This document shows, one piece after another, positions 33,199 to 40,832 of a DNA stretch of 64,000 nucleotides (its first letter is position 1; each line of letters starts with the position of its first letter). Origin of the DNA: Azospirillum halopraeferens DSM 3675. GTDB taxonomy: Bacteria > Pseudomonadota > Alphaproteobacteria > Azospirillales > Azospirillaceae. Where the stretch lies: positions 62,001 to 126,000 of the forward strand of contig NZ_AUCF01000017.1 of the NCBI RefSeq assembly GCF_000429625.1, written 5' to 3'. Below the pieces are notes generated by a model. That model was not told where the DNA came from and did no database searches. It was given only the letters and a program-made list of their open reading frames with translations. A program made the position numbers and the translations under genes.

Positions 33199-35637
33199 AT
33201 GGGTACGCTCGAAAACCTGGCGCCGGTCTGGCGCGACGCGATCACGCAGCTGGAAGTGACCGACGCCATCACCGGCGGGCCGGACGGCAACGATAACCGA
33301 CCCCACCGGGAGCTGGCGGAGCGCACGCTGTACCTGCGGGACCGGCAGGACGCTCTCGCCGCGGCGGTCCAGGACCACGCCGGCCGGGTGGCGCTTCTGG
33401 AGACGTCGGGCACCACCGCCGTCGCCGACGCCCTGCGCATCAGCTGGGCACTGAGCGACCGGGGCTTCGACTTCGAGCTGTTCGTTGCGGGCCATTCCTG
33501 GCGCGACCTGGCGCCGGTGGGCGGCGCAGCTACCGTCGCCGGCGATGATTCCGTGGACGTCGCCTCGACCGCGGGCGTGATGCCCGGCCAGACCTACGTG
33601 ATCCACGAAGGCGGCACCACGCGGGCGGTGATCACCGTGGCGCAGGTGCTTTCCGCCACCCGCCTGCGGGCCACCGCGCCGATCGGCGTGACGCTGACCG
33701 GGGCGACGCTGTCCCGCACGTCCTGGACCGTCGGGACGGGGGCGGCGACGGCCGGCCACGGCGGGGTGCTGCTGTCGCGCCCGCTCTCCGCCCTGCGGTA
33801 CACGTCGGACGGGCGGGTGGTCATCCGGCGCGACGGCGGGGACGGCACGCTGTCGGTCGCCTGGCGCCGCTCCGGCGAGCCGGCCTGGACGGAGGGGCGG
33901 CTGCTGGATACATCACAGCGCGAGCCCGGCACGCGCGATGAAGAGTGGGCCATCGGCGGCGGGGACGCCGTCGAGCTGCGGGTGACCGCCGCCCACGGAC
34001 CCGGCGCCGGCGACATCGGGGTGCACTTCTTGGTAGCGCTAACGGCGCCGGAGGCCGGCGTGGCGACCGCGGTGCGGCGGCCTGCCGTAATCGACCCGGC
34101 GAACGGCGATGTGGAGATCGGCGAGACGCCGACCCTGACCGGGGCGGCATACCTCTCGCTGTATGGGCTGCCACAGGGGGCTGCGGAGTTCCGTGTTGCC
34201 CTGGACGAGGGGATGCAAAGCCTCGTCCACGCTGCGGTGACGGGGGCCGCCACCGCCTACGCGGTTCCGGCCGGGCCGCTACAGACGGGGCGGACGTACT
34301 GGTGGAGCTGCCGGTACGCCGATATCGAGGGTACGTGGTCGCCGTGGTCGGAGCCGGCAGGCTTTGCGACAGCGTCGACCTTCATCTACATCCAGAAACC
34401 GTCCGCGATCTCGCCGGCGTCGGGCGCGACGGGCGTGTCGCTGACCCCGACGCTTCAGTCGTCAGCTTTCGCCGTCCACGGCGGCACCGATGTGCACGTC
34501 AGCTCCCGCTGGCGCATTTACGCCGACGCCGCCTGCACCAACATGGTGCATTCCCACGTGCCGGCGATGGCGCTGACCTCCTACACGGTGCCGGCCGGCG
34601 TGCTGGCGGCCGATACGCCCTACTGGTGGACGGTCGAGCACCAGGGGCAGGCCCTGGGGTGGACGCAGCCGTCCCTGGCCGCGGCCCTGCGCACGCAGAG
34701 CCTGCCGGCGGCGCCGACGCTCCTTGCGCCGACCGAGGGCGCTACCGGGGTGGCGCTGTCCCCCACGCTTCAGTCCAGCGGCTTTTTCGTGGCGGGTGGC
34801 GGCACGGACGTCCACGTCGCCTCGCGCTGGCGCGTGTCGCTGCCCGACGGCACGCTGGTGCACGACAGCGGCGACACGGCCGCGCTGACGTCGTACACGG
34901 TGCCGGCCGGCGTGCTGTCGCCCCTGACGGCCTACCGCGCGGAGTGCCGGCACAGGGGGCAGGCTCTGGGCTGGGGGCCCTGGTCGGCCGCGGTGACCTA
35001 TACGACTGCCGCGCCCTCCGGGTCGCAGGTGTTCACGTCATCGGGAGTATTCACCGTGCCCGCGGGCGTGACCAACCTCAAGCGGGTTCGCGTCATCGGC
35101 CCCGGCGGGCGAGCGTACAATGACACCTGGAACGGCGGCGGCGGAGGCGGCTACGCCCGCCGCAGCAACATCGCGGTCACGTCGGGGGAGCAGATCCCGG
35201 TGACCGTTGCGATGGGACAGACGACGTCGTTCGGGACTTACGTTTCGGCCACACCCGGCGCGGACAGCTCCGCCGGCGGCGAATACCCCGCCAAGACCTG
35301 GCAGCCCGGTGGCATCGGGGCCGGGGGCGACGTGACCGCGACCGGCGGGCAGGGGACGCCCTGGGAGTACGCCTGGGGCGGCTCCTGCGAGGGCTGCGGC
35401 GGCGGCCGCGGCGGCGAGGACGCGCAGGGCAACCCGGTCAGCGGCGGGACGCAGGCGGTCCCGGCCAGCGGCCCCAAGCCCACCTCGGGCGGCGCGCGCG
35501 GCGGCCTGGCAGTCCACGATGAAGGGCCGAACGGGGGGATGGGTGGGTGGTCCGCGCACCATAGCGGCTGGAGTTACGGCGGCGGCGCCGTGCGGGGTGG
35601 TCCCGCCGGCATCGGCATCTGCATTGTGGAGTGGTGA
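33199..35637 (+). CDS. Tail fibre with repeated domains and glycine-rich tip
   Basis: The product has 812 residues from the ATG at 33199 (GGGGGGAG upstream). The N-terminus (NDNRPHRELAERTLYLRDRQDALAAAVQ) is a baseplate-attachment type coiled region. The middle has fibronectin III-like repeats, two of which are clear duplicates (about residues 405-510 and 510-605, each with GATGV.L.PTLQSS and ALTSYTVPAGVL). The last about 200 residues, starting FTVPAGVTNLKRVRVIGPGGR, are very glycine-rich, like the tips of receptor-binding phage proteins. It is the likely host-range determinant. Confidence 0.88.
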   Translation: MGTLENLAPVWRDAITQLEVTDAITGGPDGNDNRPHRELAERTLYLRDRQDALAAAVQDHAGRVALLETSGTTAVADALRISWALSDRGFDFELFVAGHSWRDLAPVGGAATVAGDDSVDVASTAGVMPGQTYVIHEGGTTRAVITVAQVLSATRLRATAPIGVTLTGATLSRTSWTVGTGAATAGHGGVLLSRPLSALRYTSDGRVVIRRDGGDGTLSVAWRRSGEPAWTEGRLLDTSQREPGTRDEEWAIGGGDAVELRVTAAHGPGAGDIGVHFLVALTAPEAGVATAVRRPAVIDPANGDVEIGETPTLTGAAYLSLYGLPQGAAEFRVALDEGMQSLVHAAVTGAATAYAVPAGPLQTGRTYWWSCRYADIEGTWSPWSEPAGFATASTFIYIQKPSAISPASGATGVSLTPTLQSSAFAVHGGTDVHVSSRWRIYADAACTNMVHSHVPAMALTSYTVPAGVLAADTPYWWTVEHQGQALGWTQPSLAAALRTQSLPAAPTLLAPTEGATGVALSPTLQSSGFFVAGGGTDVHVASRWRVSLPDGTLVHDSGDTAALTSYTVPAGVLSPLTAYRAECRHRGQALGWGPWSAAVTYTTAAPSGSQVFTSSGVFTVPAGVTNLKRVRVIGPGGRAYNDTWNGGGGGGYARRSNIAVTSGEQIPVTVAMGQTTSFGTYVSATPGADSSAGGEYPAKTWQPGGIGAGGDVTATGGQGTPWEYAWGGSCEGCGGGRGGEDAQGNPVSGGTQAVPASGPKPTSGGARGGLAVHDEGPNGGMGGWSAHHSGWSYGGGAVRGGPAGIGICIVEW
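34402..35010 (+). repeat. Tandem fibronectin-like repeats inside the tail fibre gene
   Basis: Two adjacent blocks of about 300 bases encode related domains: both contain the motif PTLQSS, a GGTDVHV.SRWR strand and ALTSYTVPAGVL, and both end with a QALGW turn. A more distant copy precedes them at about 34090. Such repeats can expand or contract by recombination and change fibre length. Confidence 0.7.
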
Positions 35638-35639
35638 CC

Positions 35640-36272
35640 ATGTGGGCACGCATTGACGACACCGGGCGCTGCGCCGAAGTCACCGACGCCGATCCGGCCG
35701 GCCGGTTCCACCCCTCCTTGCGCTGGGAGCCGGTCCCGGACGCGCTGCGCGATTGGGTGGACCACCGGTACGTCGCGGTGGAGGGCGGAGGTGTTGCTCC
35801 CCCGTCGCCGGCCTACATCCGGACACAGGCGCTGGAGCGCCTTACCGAGCGGCGATGGCGCGCCGAAACGGGGGGCCTCACCATGCCGGACGGGGCGCGG
35901 TTGCTCACGCGCGACCGCGACAAGATGCTGTTGAATGGTGCACGCGACAAAGCCCTGGAAGAGATCGACGAGACCGTCGCAGCGTCCCTGGCCAATGGGG
36001 GTACGGCTGAGGATGGGCGCGCGACCGGACTTGCGCTTGTCCACACGGTCGACCTGGGAGGGCGTCCGCTCACCGCGACGAACGCGCAGTTCATCGCGAT
36101 GGCTCGGGCCATCGGCACTCATGTGCAGTCGTGCTTCGACCGGTGGGGGGAGATCTGGCATGCCATCGACGCCGCCGAGACCTGGCAGGACACCGTCGCC
36201 GTCTACGCGACGGAGATCGACCGAGGCTGGCCGGGGAGCGATGCGCCATCACCGGAGGAAGGGGGAGCCTGA
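35640..36272 (+). CDS. Tail fibre assembly-type protein (DUF4376-like)
   Basis: The product has 210 residues from the ATG at 35640. The N-terminal part (MWARIDDTGRCAEVTDADPAGRFHPSLRWEPVPD) resembles tail fibre-associated proteins; residues 60-180 (ERRWRAETGGLTMPDGARLLTRDRDKMLLNGARDKALEEIDE, then LTATNAQFIAMARAIGTHVQSCFDRWGEIWHAIDAAET) match the DUF4376 domain of fibre chaperones. It is the last gene of the prophage, 96 bases from the right end. Confidence 0.8.
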   Translation: MWARIDDTGRCAEVTDADPAGRFHPSLRWEPVPDALRDWVDHRYVAVEGGGVAPPSPAYIRTQALERLTERRWRAETGGLTMPDGARLLTRDRDKMLLNGARDKALEEIDETVAASLANGGTAEDGRATGLALVHTVDLGGRPLTATNAQFIAMARAIGTHVQSCFDRWGEIWHAIDAAETWQDTVAVYATEIDRGWPGSDAPSPEEGGA

Positions 36273-36319
36273 CGCTCCCTTCCCACCCCGCCCCGCGAGC
36301 AGCTATCGCCAGTCCCACG

Positions 36320-36368
36320 CGCTCCAGATTTGAGTGTCCCACACTCCAGATTTAAGCGGCGCGCTTCA
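36320..36368 (+). repeat. Prophage right end with two transposase-site-like repeats
   Basis: CTCCAGATTT occurs at 36322-36331 and 36344-36353, spaced 22 bp, the size of MuA binding sites; similarity extends on both sides (CTYAAATCTGGAG, then a GTGGGAC block on the other strand). The prophage seems to end at 36368 with CA, matching the TG/CA termini of Mu-type elements. The next five bases CAGGG (36369-36373) would be the target duplication. Confidence 0.75.
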
Positions 36369-37820
36369 CAGGGTGGTCAGGATGGTGCGGTAGAGGTCGC
36401 GGCGCCGGTCCTCGTCCACCGTCACCAGCACCTCGCCGATCATCCGGTCCAGCTCCGCCTTCATGGGCAGGCCGCTCTGGGCCTGAAAGTCGGCGTGCGA
36501 CGGCCGGCGCATGGAGGCGACCGACGCGTGCGGCTCGTACGGCGCGCCCCAGGAATTGTTGAAGATCATGCCGAAGCGGCCGTCCTTCTGGCGGGCGTAG
36601 AAGGCGCCGGGCTCCTCGCCGACCAGGGCGACGTCGATGCCCACGGCCCGGAGGTTCGCCTGGATCACTTCGGCGACGGCTTTCTCCTGCGGCTCATTGC
36701 CGACGAAGCACAGATCCAGGCGCAGCGGCCGCCCGTCCTTCACGCGGATGCCGCCCCCCGCCGGCCGCGTCCAGCCCGCCGCGTCCAGCAGGGCCGCGGC
36801 GGCGGCGGGGTCGTAGCCGGCCGGCGGCAGGCCGAGGTCGCTGTAGGGCATGTTGGGGGCGAACAGGGTGTCCGCCACCGGTTCCAGCCCGTGAAGGATG
36901 GCCTCGGCGATCGACCGCTTGTCCACCGCGTGCTGGATGGCCCGGCGCACCGCCGGCTCGTCGGTGGGCGCGCGTCCGGAGTTGACGGCGAGCAGGCGGG
37001 TGGCCTGCGGCTGCGACACCCCGGTCCACAGCCGGCCGGAATCGCGCATCCGGGCGAAGGCGTTGGCGCTGATCTGGCTGCCGCTGCCGTAGATCAGGTC
37101 GATGCCGCCGGTCTCGAACGCGATGACGCGGGAGTTGGAATCGGGGATGACCTTGACGAGCAGCCGGTCGAAGGCGGGCTTCTCGCCCCAGTAGCGGTCG
37201 TTGCGACGGTACAGGTCGTACTCGCCGAGGCGGCTTTCCGCCGCCCACGGCCCCGTCCCGATCGGCGCGACGATGCCCTCGGCGGTGGAGCCGCCGGCGG
37301 GGATCGCCGACGGCACGACGAAGCGCAGCGGCCGCACCAGCGCCAGATCGAACAGGGCGGTTTAATAGGGCTGTTTGAGCGTCAGGCGGACGGTGCGCGG
37401 GTCCACCGCCTCGACGCCGGCGATCTGGTCCACCAGGGCCAGCCAGCGGTGGCGTTCCGCGTTCGCCAGGACGGCTTCGACGTTGGCCTTCACGGCGGCC
37501 GCGTCGAAGGGGGTGCCGTCGGAGAAGACGACACCGTCGCGCAGGGTGAAGGTGTAGCTCAGCCCGTCGTCGGACACCGTCCAGCCCGTGGCCAGCCACG
37601 GTTCCAGCGTCCCGTCGGCGCGGTAGCGGACCAGCGGCTCATAGACGAACGCCTGGGCGACCATCTCGTTGGGCGAATAGAGGTGCGGGTTGAGCGGGCC
37701 GGCGTTGCGCGGCCAGGAGTAGGTGAGCGTCGTCTCCGCCCGCACCGCCGGCGCCGCGACCGTTGCCGCCAGCACCGCCACTGCCGCCAGCACCCGCGCC
37801 GCTCCCCCGATCCGCCCCAT
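36369..37820 (-). pseudogene. nikA: nikA-type nickel/peptide ABC binding protein, broken twice
   Basis: Read leftward from the ATG at 37820, this gene encodes a signal peptide (ARVLAAVAVLAATVAAPAVRA) and a solute-binding protein of the NikA type (LTYSWPRNAGPLNPHLYSPNEMVAQAFVYEPLVRY, later APIGTGPWAAESR.LGEYDLYRRNDRYWG). An in-frame TAA at 37362-37364 follows LKQPY; the same frame continues (TALFDLALVRPLRFVVPS), so one codon is mutated. The C-terminus is cut at ILTTL by the prophage. About 30-40 residues would be lost, together with contact to downstream transporter genes. Confidence 0.85.
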
Positions 37821-37926
37821 GATCACCCCCTGCCCATGGCACGGCCCCCGCCGCGCGGTCGGCGGTCATCATCGGCCGGGGTCGGTAGGAAATCCAAGAA
37901 ATTTTTCATACCGCACCGGCATTGGC

Positions 37927-38832
37927 CTACGCCACCCGCTCATAGCCCGCGCGGTCGTGGTAGAAGCCGTCGGCCAGCGGCATGCCGGCCACCAGATCCG
38001 CCAGATCCGCGGACAGGGCGGCGGCGTCGCGCCGGCCGTCCAGGACGTCGCGGAAGCCGCGGGCGACGCGCACCATGTCCACCGCGTGGGGTGAGAGACG
38101 CAGCCGCCGCACCCCCTGCGCCGTCAGGGCTTCCAGCGCGCCCGACAGGTCCAGGCAGGCATGGGACAGGGTCTGCGTGCCGTTGACGGCCAGAAAGGGC
38201 TGGGCGTCCAGCGTCGCCACCGCCAGCCCGTCGGGGTCGTTGCCGCACACGAACTGGCAGCCGTCCTTGTGCAGTCCGTGGCTGCGGGCGTGGTAGCAGC
38301 GGGCCGAGATGGCCAGGGGCATGCGGCCGAACACCTGCACCTCCACGTCCACGCCGAGGTCGGCGGCGGCGGCGGCCAGAACCCCCACCGATGGTGCCGG
38401 CAGTTCCGGGTTCAGGGACACCGATAGCGCGCCGCGCGCCGCCATCCAGGCCAGCGTCGCCTCGTTGTAGACATTGACGTACGGCCCCACCAGGTGCGGG
38501 CGGCCGGCCAGCAGGGCGACCGCCGCCAGATCGTTGGCCTCCACCGGGCCGGGGGCGGCCTCCACCAATTCGGCCAGAGCGGCGCGTTCGCGCTCGGTGG
38601 TCACCAGGATGGGGGTGCTGAGGACGACGGTCTTGCCCGCGGCCTCCAGCCGCTCCACCGCCGGGCCGAACTGATCGGCCAGGAAGGGCAGGCGCTTGGA
38701 ACAGACGATCTCCCCCAGGTGCACCACGTCCACCGGCGCCTCGTCGGCGATGCGGGCGTAGAAGTCGCACCAGCGCTCGGCCGGCCAGTTGAACAGCACG
38801 GGGCCCAGCGTCAGCAGGGGCGGCGTGGTCAT
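37927..38832 (-). CDS. ubiV: UbiV, anaerobic ubiquinone hydroxylation protein
   Basis: The product has 301 residues from the ATG at 38832, with AAGGAG six bases upstream (a start 18 bases earlier is in frame). It belongs to the U32 family but acts in oxygen-independent ubiquinone synthesis with UbiU and UbiT. Four cysteines at C44, C179, C192 and C196 (IVCSKRLPF, ARCYHARSHGLHKDGCQFVCGND) correspond to the iron-sulfur ligands of E. coli UbiV (C39, C180, C193, C197). It is coupled to ubiU and precedes nikA on the same strand. Confidence 0.93.
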   Translation of the reverse strand: MTTPPLLTLGPVLFNWPAERWCDFYARIADEAPVDVVHLGEIVCSKRLPFLADQFGPAVERLEAAGKTVVLSTPILVTTERERAALAELVEAAPGPVEANDLAAVALLAGRPHLVGPYVNVYNEATLAWMAARGALSVSLNPELPAPSVGVLAAAAADLGVDVEVQVFGRMPLAISARCYHARSHGLHKDGCQFVCGNDPDGLAVATLDAQPFLAVNGTQTLSHACLDLSGALEALTAQGVRRLRLSPHAVDMVRVARGFRDVLDGRRDAAALSADLADLVAGMPLADGFYHDRAGYERVA

Positions 38833-38846
38833 GGTCGTCTCCTTCC

Positions 38847-39845
38847 TCATCGCCAGGAGCGCCGGTAGGCGCCCGCGGTGTCACGGCCGCCCTCGACCGC
38901 CCCGTCCAGCCCGGCGTCGAGGCCGGGGTCGTCCACCCGCCCGGTGCGGGCGAAGCCGTCAATGGCGCGGCGGTAGGCGGACACCACGGCCGCCACATAG
39001 GCTTTGCCGCGCTGGCGCCCCTCGATCTTCAGCGCCTTCACCCCCGCCTCGTGCAGGGCCGGCAGGAGCGGCAGGGCGTTCAGGCTGGTCGGCTCCTCGA
39101 ACAGGTACGACGCCTTGCCGGCCGCGGCGAAGCGGCCCTTGCACAGGGTGGGATAGCCCGCCGGCTCGCCCGCGGCGAAGCGGTTGATGGTGAAGCCGCC
39201 CAGGCGCGACACCAGGTCCTCGCCGCGCTCCTCGTAGCGCACATGCTCCGCCGGGGAGCACACGCCCTGCCGGTTGGGGGAACGGCCGGTGGCGTAGGAG
39301 GACAGGGTGCAGCGCCCCTCCGCCATCGGGCACATGCCGCCGAACACGAACACCTCGGTCTCCACGTCGGTGCCGGCGACCAGGCCGCGGATGTCCGCCA
39401 CCGTCAGCACCCGCGGCAGCACGACGCGGCGCACCCCGAACGCCTCGCGGTAGAAGCGCACCGCCTCGGCGTTGGAAGCGGACGCCTGCACCGACAGGTG
39501 CAGCCGCAGCCCCGGATGGGTGCGCGCGGCGTAGTCCAGCAGGCCCAGGTCGGCCAGGATGACCGCGTCGGCGCCCAGGCGCGCGGCGTCGTCCACGGCG
39601 CGGCGCCACGGCTCCACCCGCCCCGCCGCGGGGTAGGTGTTGATGGCGACGAACAGCATGCGGCCGCGGGCGCGGGCGTAGCGGATGCCCTCGGCCATCT
39701 CCTCGCGGCTGAAGTTGAGGCCGGGGAAGTTGCGGGCGTTGGTCTCATCGCGGAAGCCGGCGTAGACCGCGTCAGCCCCGGCGTCCACCGCGGCGCGCAG
39801 GGCCGCCGGCGTGCCGGCCGGGCAGATCAGCTCGAACGGGGCCAT
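38847..39845 (-). CDS. ubiU: UbiU, anaerobic ubiquinone hydroxylation protein
   Basis: A 332-residue U32-family protein. Cysteines C172, C179, C196 and C235 (GGMCPMAEGRCTLSSYATGRSPNRQGVCSPAE, TLCKGRF) match the four ligands of E. coli UbiU (C169, C176, C193, C232), so it binds a [4Fe-4S] cluster and pairs with UbiV. The complex hydroxylates ubiquinone precursors without oxygen, using prephenate in E. coli. The order ubiT-ubiU-ubiV with very short spacing indicates one operon. Confidence 0.94.
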   Translation of the reverse strand: MAPFELICPAGTPAALRAAVDAGADAVYAGFRDETNARNFPGLNFSREEMAEGIRYARARGRMLFVAINTYPAAGRVEPWRRAVDDAARLGADAVILADLGLLDYAARTHPGLRLHLSVQASASNAEAVRFYREAFGVRRVVLPRVLTVADIRGLVAGTDVETEVFVFGGMCPMAEGRCTLSSYATGRSPNRQGVCSPAEHVRYEERGEDLVSRLGGFTINRFAAGEPAGYPTLCKGRFAAAGKASYLFEEPTSLNALPLLPALHEAGVKALKIEGRQRGKAYVAAVVSAYRRAIDGFARTGRVDDPGLDAGLDGAVEGGRDTAGAYRRSWR

Positions 39846-39848
39846 GGC

Positions 39849-40469
39849 TCAGCGCCCCTCCCGGTCGAAGGCGGCGAGGCGCCGCTCCACCGCGGCGACC
39901 CGGTCGGCCAGCGGGCGCAGCAGGGCCGCCCGCACCTCCTCCAGCGCCACCAGCGCCCGCCCGGCGGCGCGCCGCGCCGGCGGCACCGCGCGCGCCAGCG
40001 GCCCGAAGGCGCCGGCCAGGTCGGCGACCACGTCCATGTCCTCGCCGTCGAAGGCGTTGCGCACCGCCAGCACCAGGGCCGTGTCGCCCTCGATGCGCAG
40101 GGTGCGGCGGAAGAACAGGGCGTCGCCGTCGATGCGCCCCTCCAGCAGGTCCATCAGGTCGGCCAGCGGCCCGCGCACCGCCGCGTCCGGCGGTGGGTCG
40201 TCGGGGCCTGCGACACGCAGCCGCACCGCCGGTCCGACGTCCAGAAGAAAGGCCGCGGGACGGTCCGCCGGCTCGATCCGCAGGGTCGCGGGCGGCAGTT
40301 CGGCCAGCGCGGCGAAGGCGCGGGGGTGGCAGCGGGCGACTCGACCGACGACCAGATCGAGCACGCGGCCCGACAGCGCCGGCGCGGTGCGGCCGGCCAG
40401 CGCCACGGCGACGCCGGCGGCGGCGGCCTCGATGCGGCGGACGGCAAGCTCGGGCGGAATCGGCGGCAT
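39849..40469 (-). CDS. ubiT: UbiT, SCP2-type lipid carrier for anaerobic ubiquinone synthesis
   Basis: The product has 206 residues from the ATG at 40469, which has GGAG eight bases upstream. An SCP2-like fold is indicated by the central strands (FLLDVGPAVRLRVAGPDDPPPDAAVRGPLADLMDLLEGRIDGDALFFRRTLRIEGDTALVLAVRNAFDGED); UbiT binds isoprenoid quinone precursors. It is the first gene of the ubiTUV operon. An FNR-like box (40527-40540) is 58 bases upstream and a second one (40639-40652) further off. Confidence 0.88.
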   Translation of the reverse strand: MPPIPPELAVRRIEAAAAGVAVALAGRTAPALSGRVLDLVVGRVARCHPRAFAALAELPPATLRIEPADRPAAFLLDVGPAVRLRVAGPDDPPPDAAVRGPLADLMDLLEGRIDGDALFFRRTLRIEGDTALVLAVRNAFDGEDMDVVADLAGAFGPLARAVPPARRAAGRALVALEEVRAALLRPLADRVAAVERRLAAFDREGR

Positions 40470-40526
40470 ACAAGGCACTCCAAGGGGATTCGGCGAACCG
40501 GGGCGGCTGCTCCGGACGTCATCGGG

Positions 40527-40540
40527 TTGACCGTCATCAA
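40527..40540. promoter_or_regulatory. FNR/Dnr-like box between ubiT and a small membrane gene
   Basis: TTGACCGTCATCAA matches the FNR consensus TTGAT-N4-ATCAA except one base. It lies in the divergent region between ubiT (left) and the 51-residue gene (right). A TACCCT hexamer (40563-40568) is 32 bases centre-to-centre to the right, the spacing of an FNR-activated promoter. Anaerobic control of ubiTUV by FNR is known in E. coli. Confidence 0.6.
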
Positions 40541-40638
40541 GCCGGCGCGGGTCCGGCGCGCCTACCCTCGTCCGCGAAGGCCGGCCGCCGGATCCTTCCG
40601 GTGCCTAAGGAGTTCGGACCGAAGGCGTGGCGGCGGCA

Positions 40639-40652
40639 TTGACGGAGATCAA
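40639..40652. promoter_or_regulatory. FNR/Dnr-like box upstream of small membrane gene
   Basis: TTGACGGAGATCAA differs from the FNR consensus by one base. Its end is 16 bases before the ATG at 40669, too close for ordinary activation of that gene, so it may serve the leftward ubiT promoter or repress the rightward one. Confidence 0.55.
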
Positions 40653-40668
40653 ACGGGGGAGTCCGGTC

Positions 40669-40824
40669 ATGACCGTCGTCCAGTTCGCACTTCTCGCCTC
40701 GACCGCCGCCGGCATCGCCACGGGGATCGCCCTGCACCGCAGCGGCGCCATCGGCACCGGCGGCCTGGCGACGGCCACCGCCGCCGCCGTCGTCATCGCC
40801 GCGTTCCTCTACTCGGCGCAATAG
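40669..40824 (+). CDS. Small membrane protein, 51 residues
   Basis: From the ATG at 40669 (GGGGGAG eight bases upstream) a 51-residue protein is encoded with two hydrophobic segments (VVQFALLASTAAGIATGIAL and LATATAAAVVIAAFLYSA) around a short glycine-rich turn. Its placement between two FNR-controlled operons suggests expression without oxygen, perhaps as an accessory subunit in the membrane. The frame is short and no family is recognised. Confidence 0.5.
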   Translation: MTVVQFALLASTAAGIATGIALHRSGAIGTGGLATATAAAVVIAAFLYSAQ

Positions 40825-40832
40825 CGCCGGGC

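Larger units (their letters stand above)
1..36368 (+). mobile_element. Mu-like transposable prophage (left end outside window)
   Basis: A nearly gap-free block of rightward genes follows the gene order of phage Mu: DDE transposase, MuB-type ATPase, small early genes, GemA, Mor-type activator, lysis, terminase, portal, head, contractile tail, fibres. The right boundary is placed at 36368, where the sequence reads TTCA and a nikA-type host gene is cut in mid-codon order. Two copies of CTCCAGATTT spaced 22 bp lie just inside this end. The left end and the probable repressor gene are not in the window. Every core function appears present, so the prophage may be active, but this cannot be shown from sequence alone. 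Confidence 0.95.

Noticed and set aside
36366..37337. The part of nikA beyond the TAA as an independent gene
   Set aside because: The frame continues that of the upstream part without shift, and begins in the middle of a conserved domain; it is a remnant of the same gene.
36330..38186. A rightward open frame of 618 codons starting in the prophage end
   Set aside because: It is antisense to the nikA-type and ubiV genes and has the composition of reverse-read GC-rich coding DNA.
37927..39845. Two U32-family genes as collagenase-like peptidases
   Set aside because: The four-cysteine patterns match UbiV and UbiU, and the SCP2-type ubiT gene is next to them, so the peptidase name is not appropriate.
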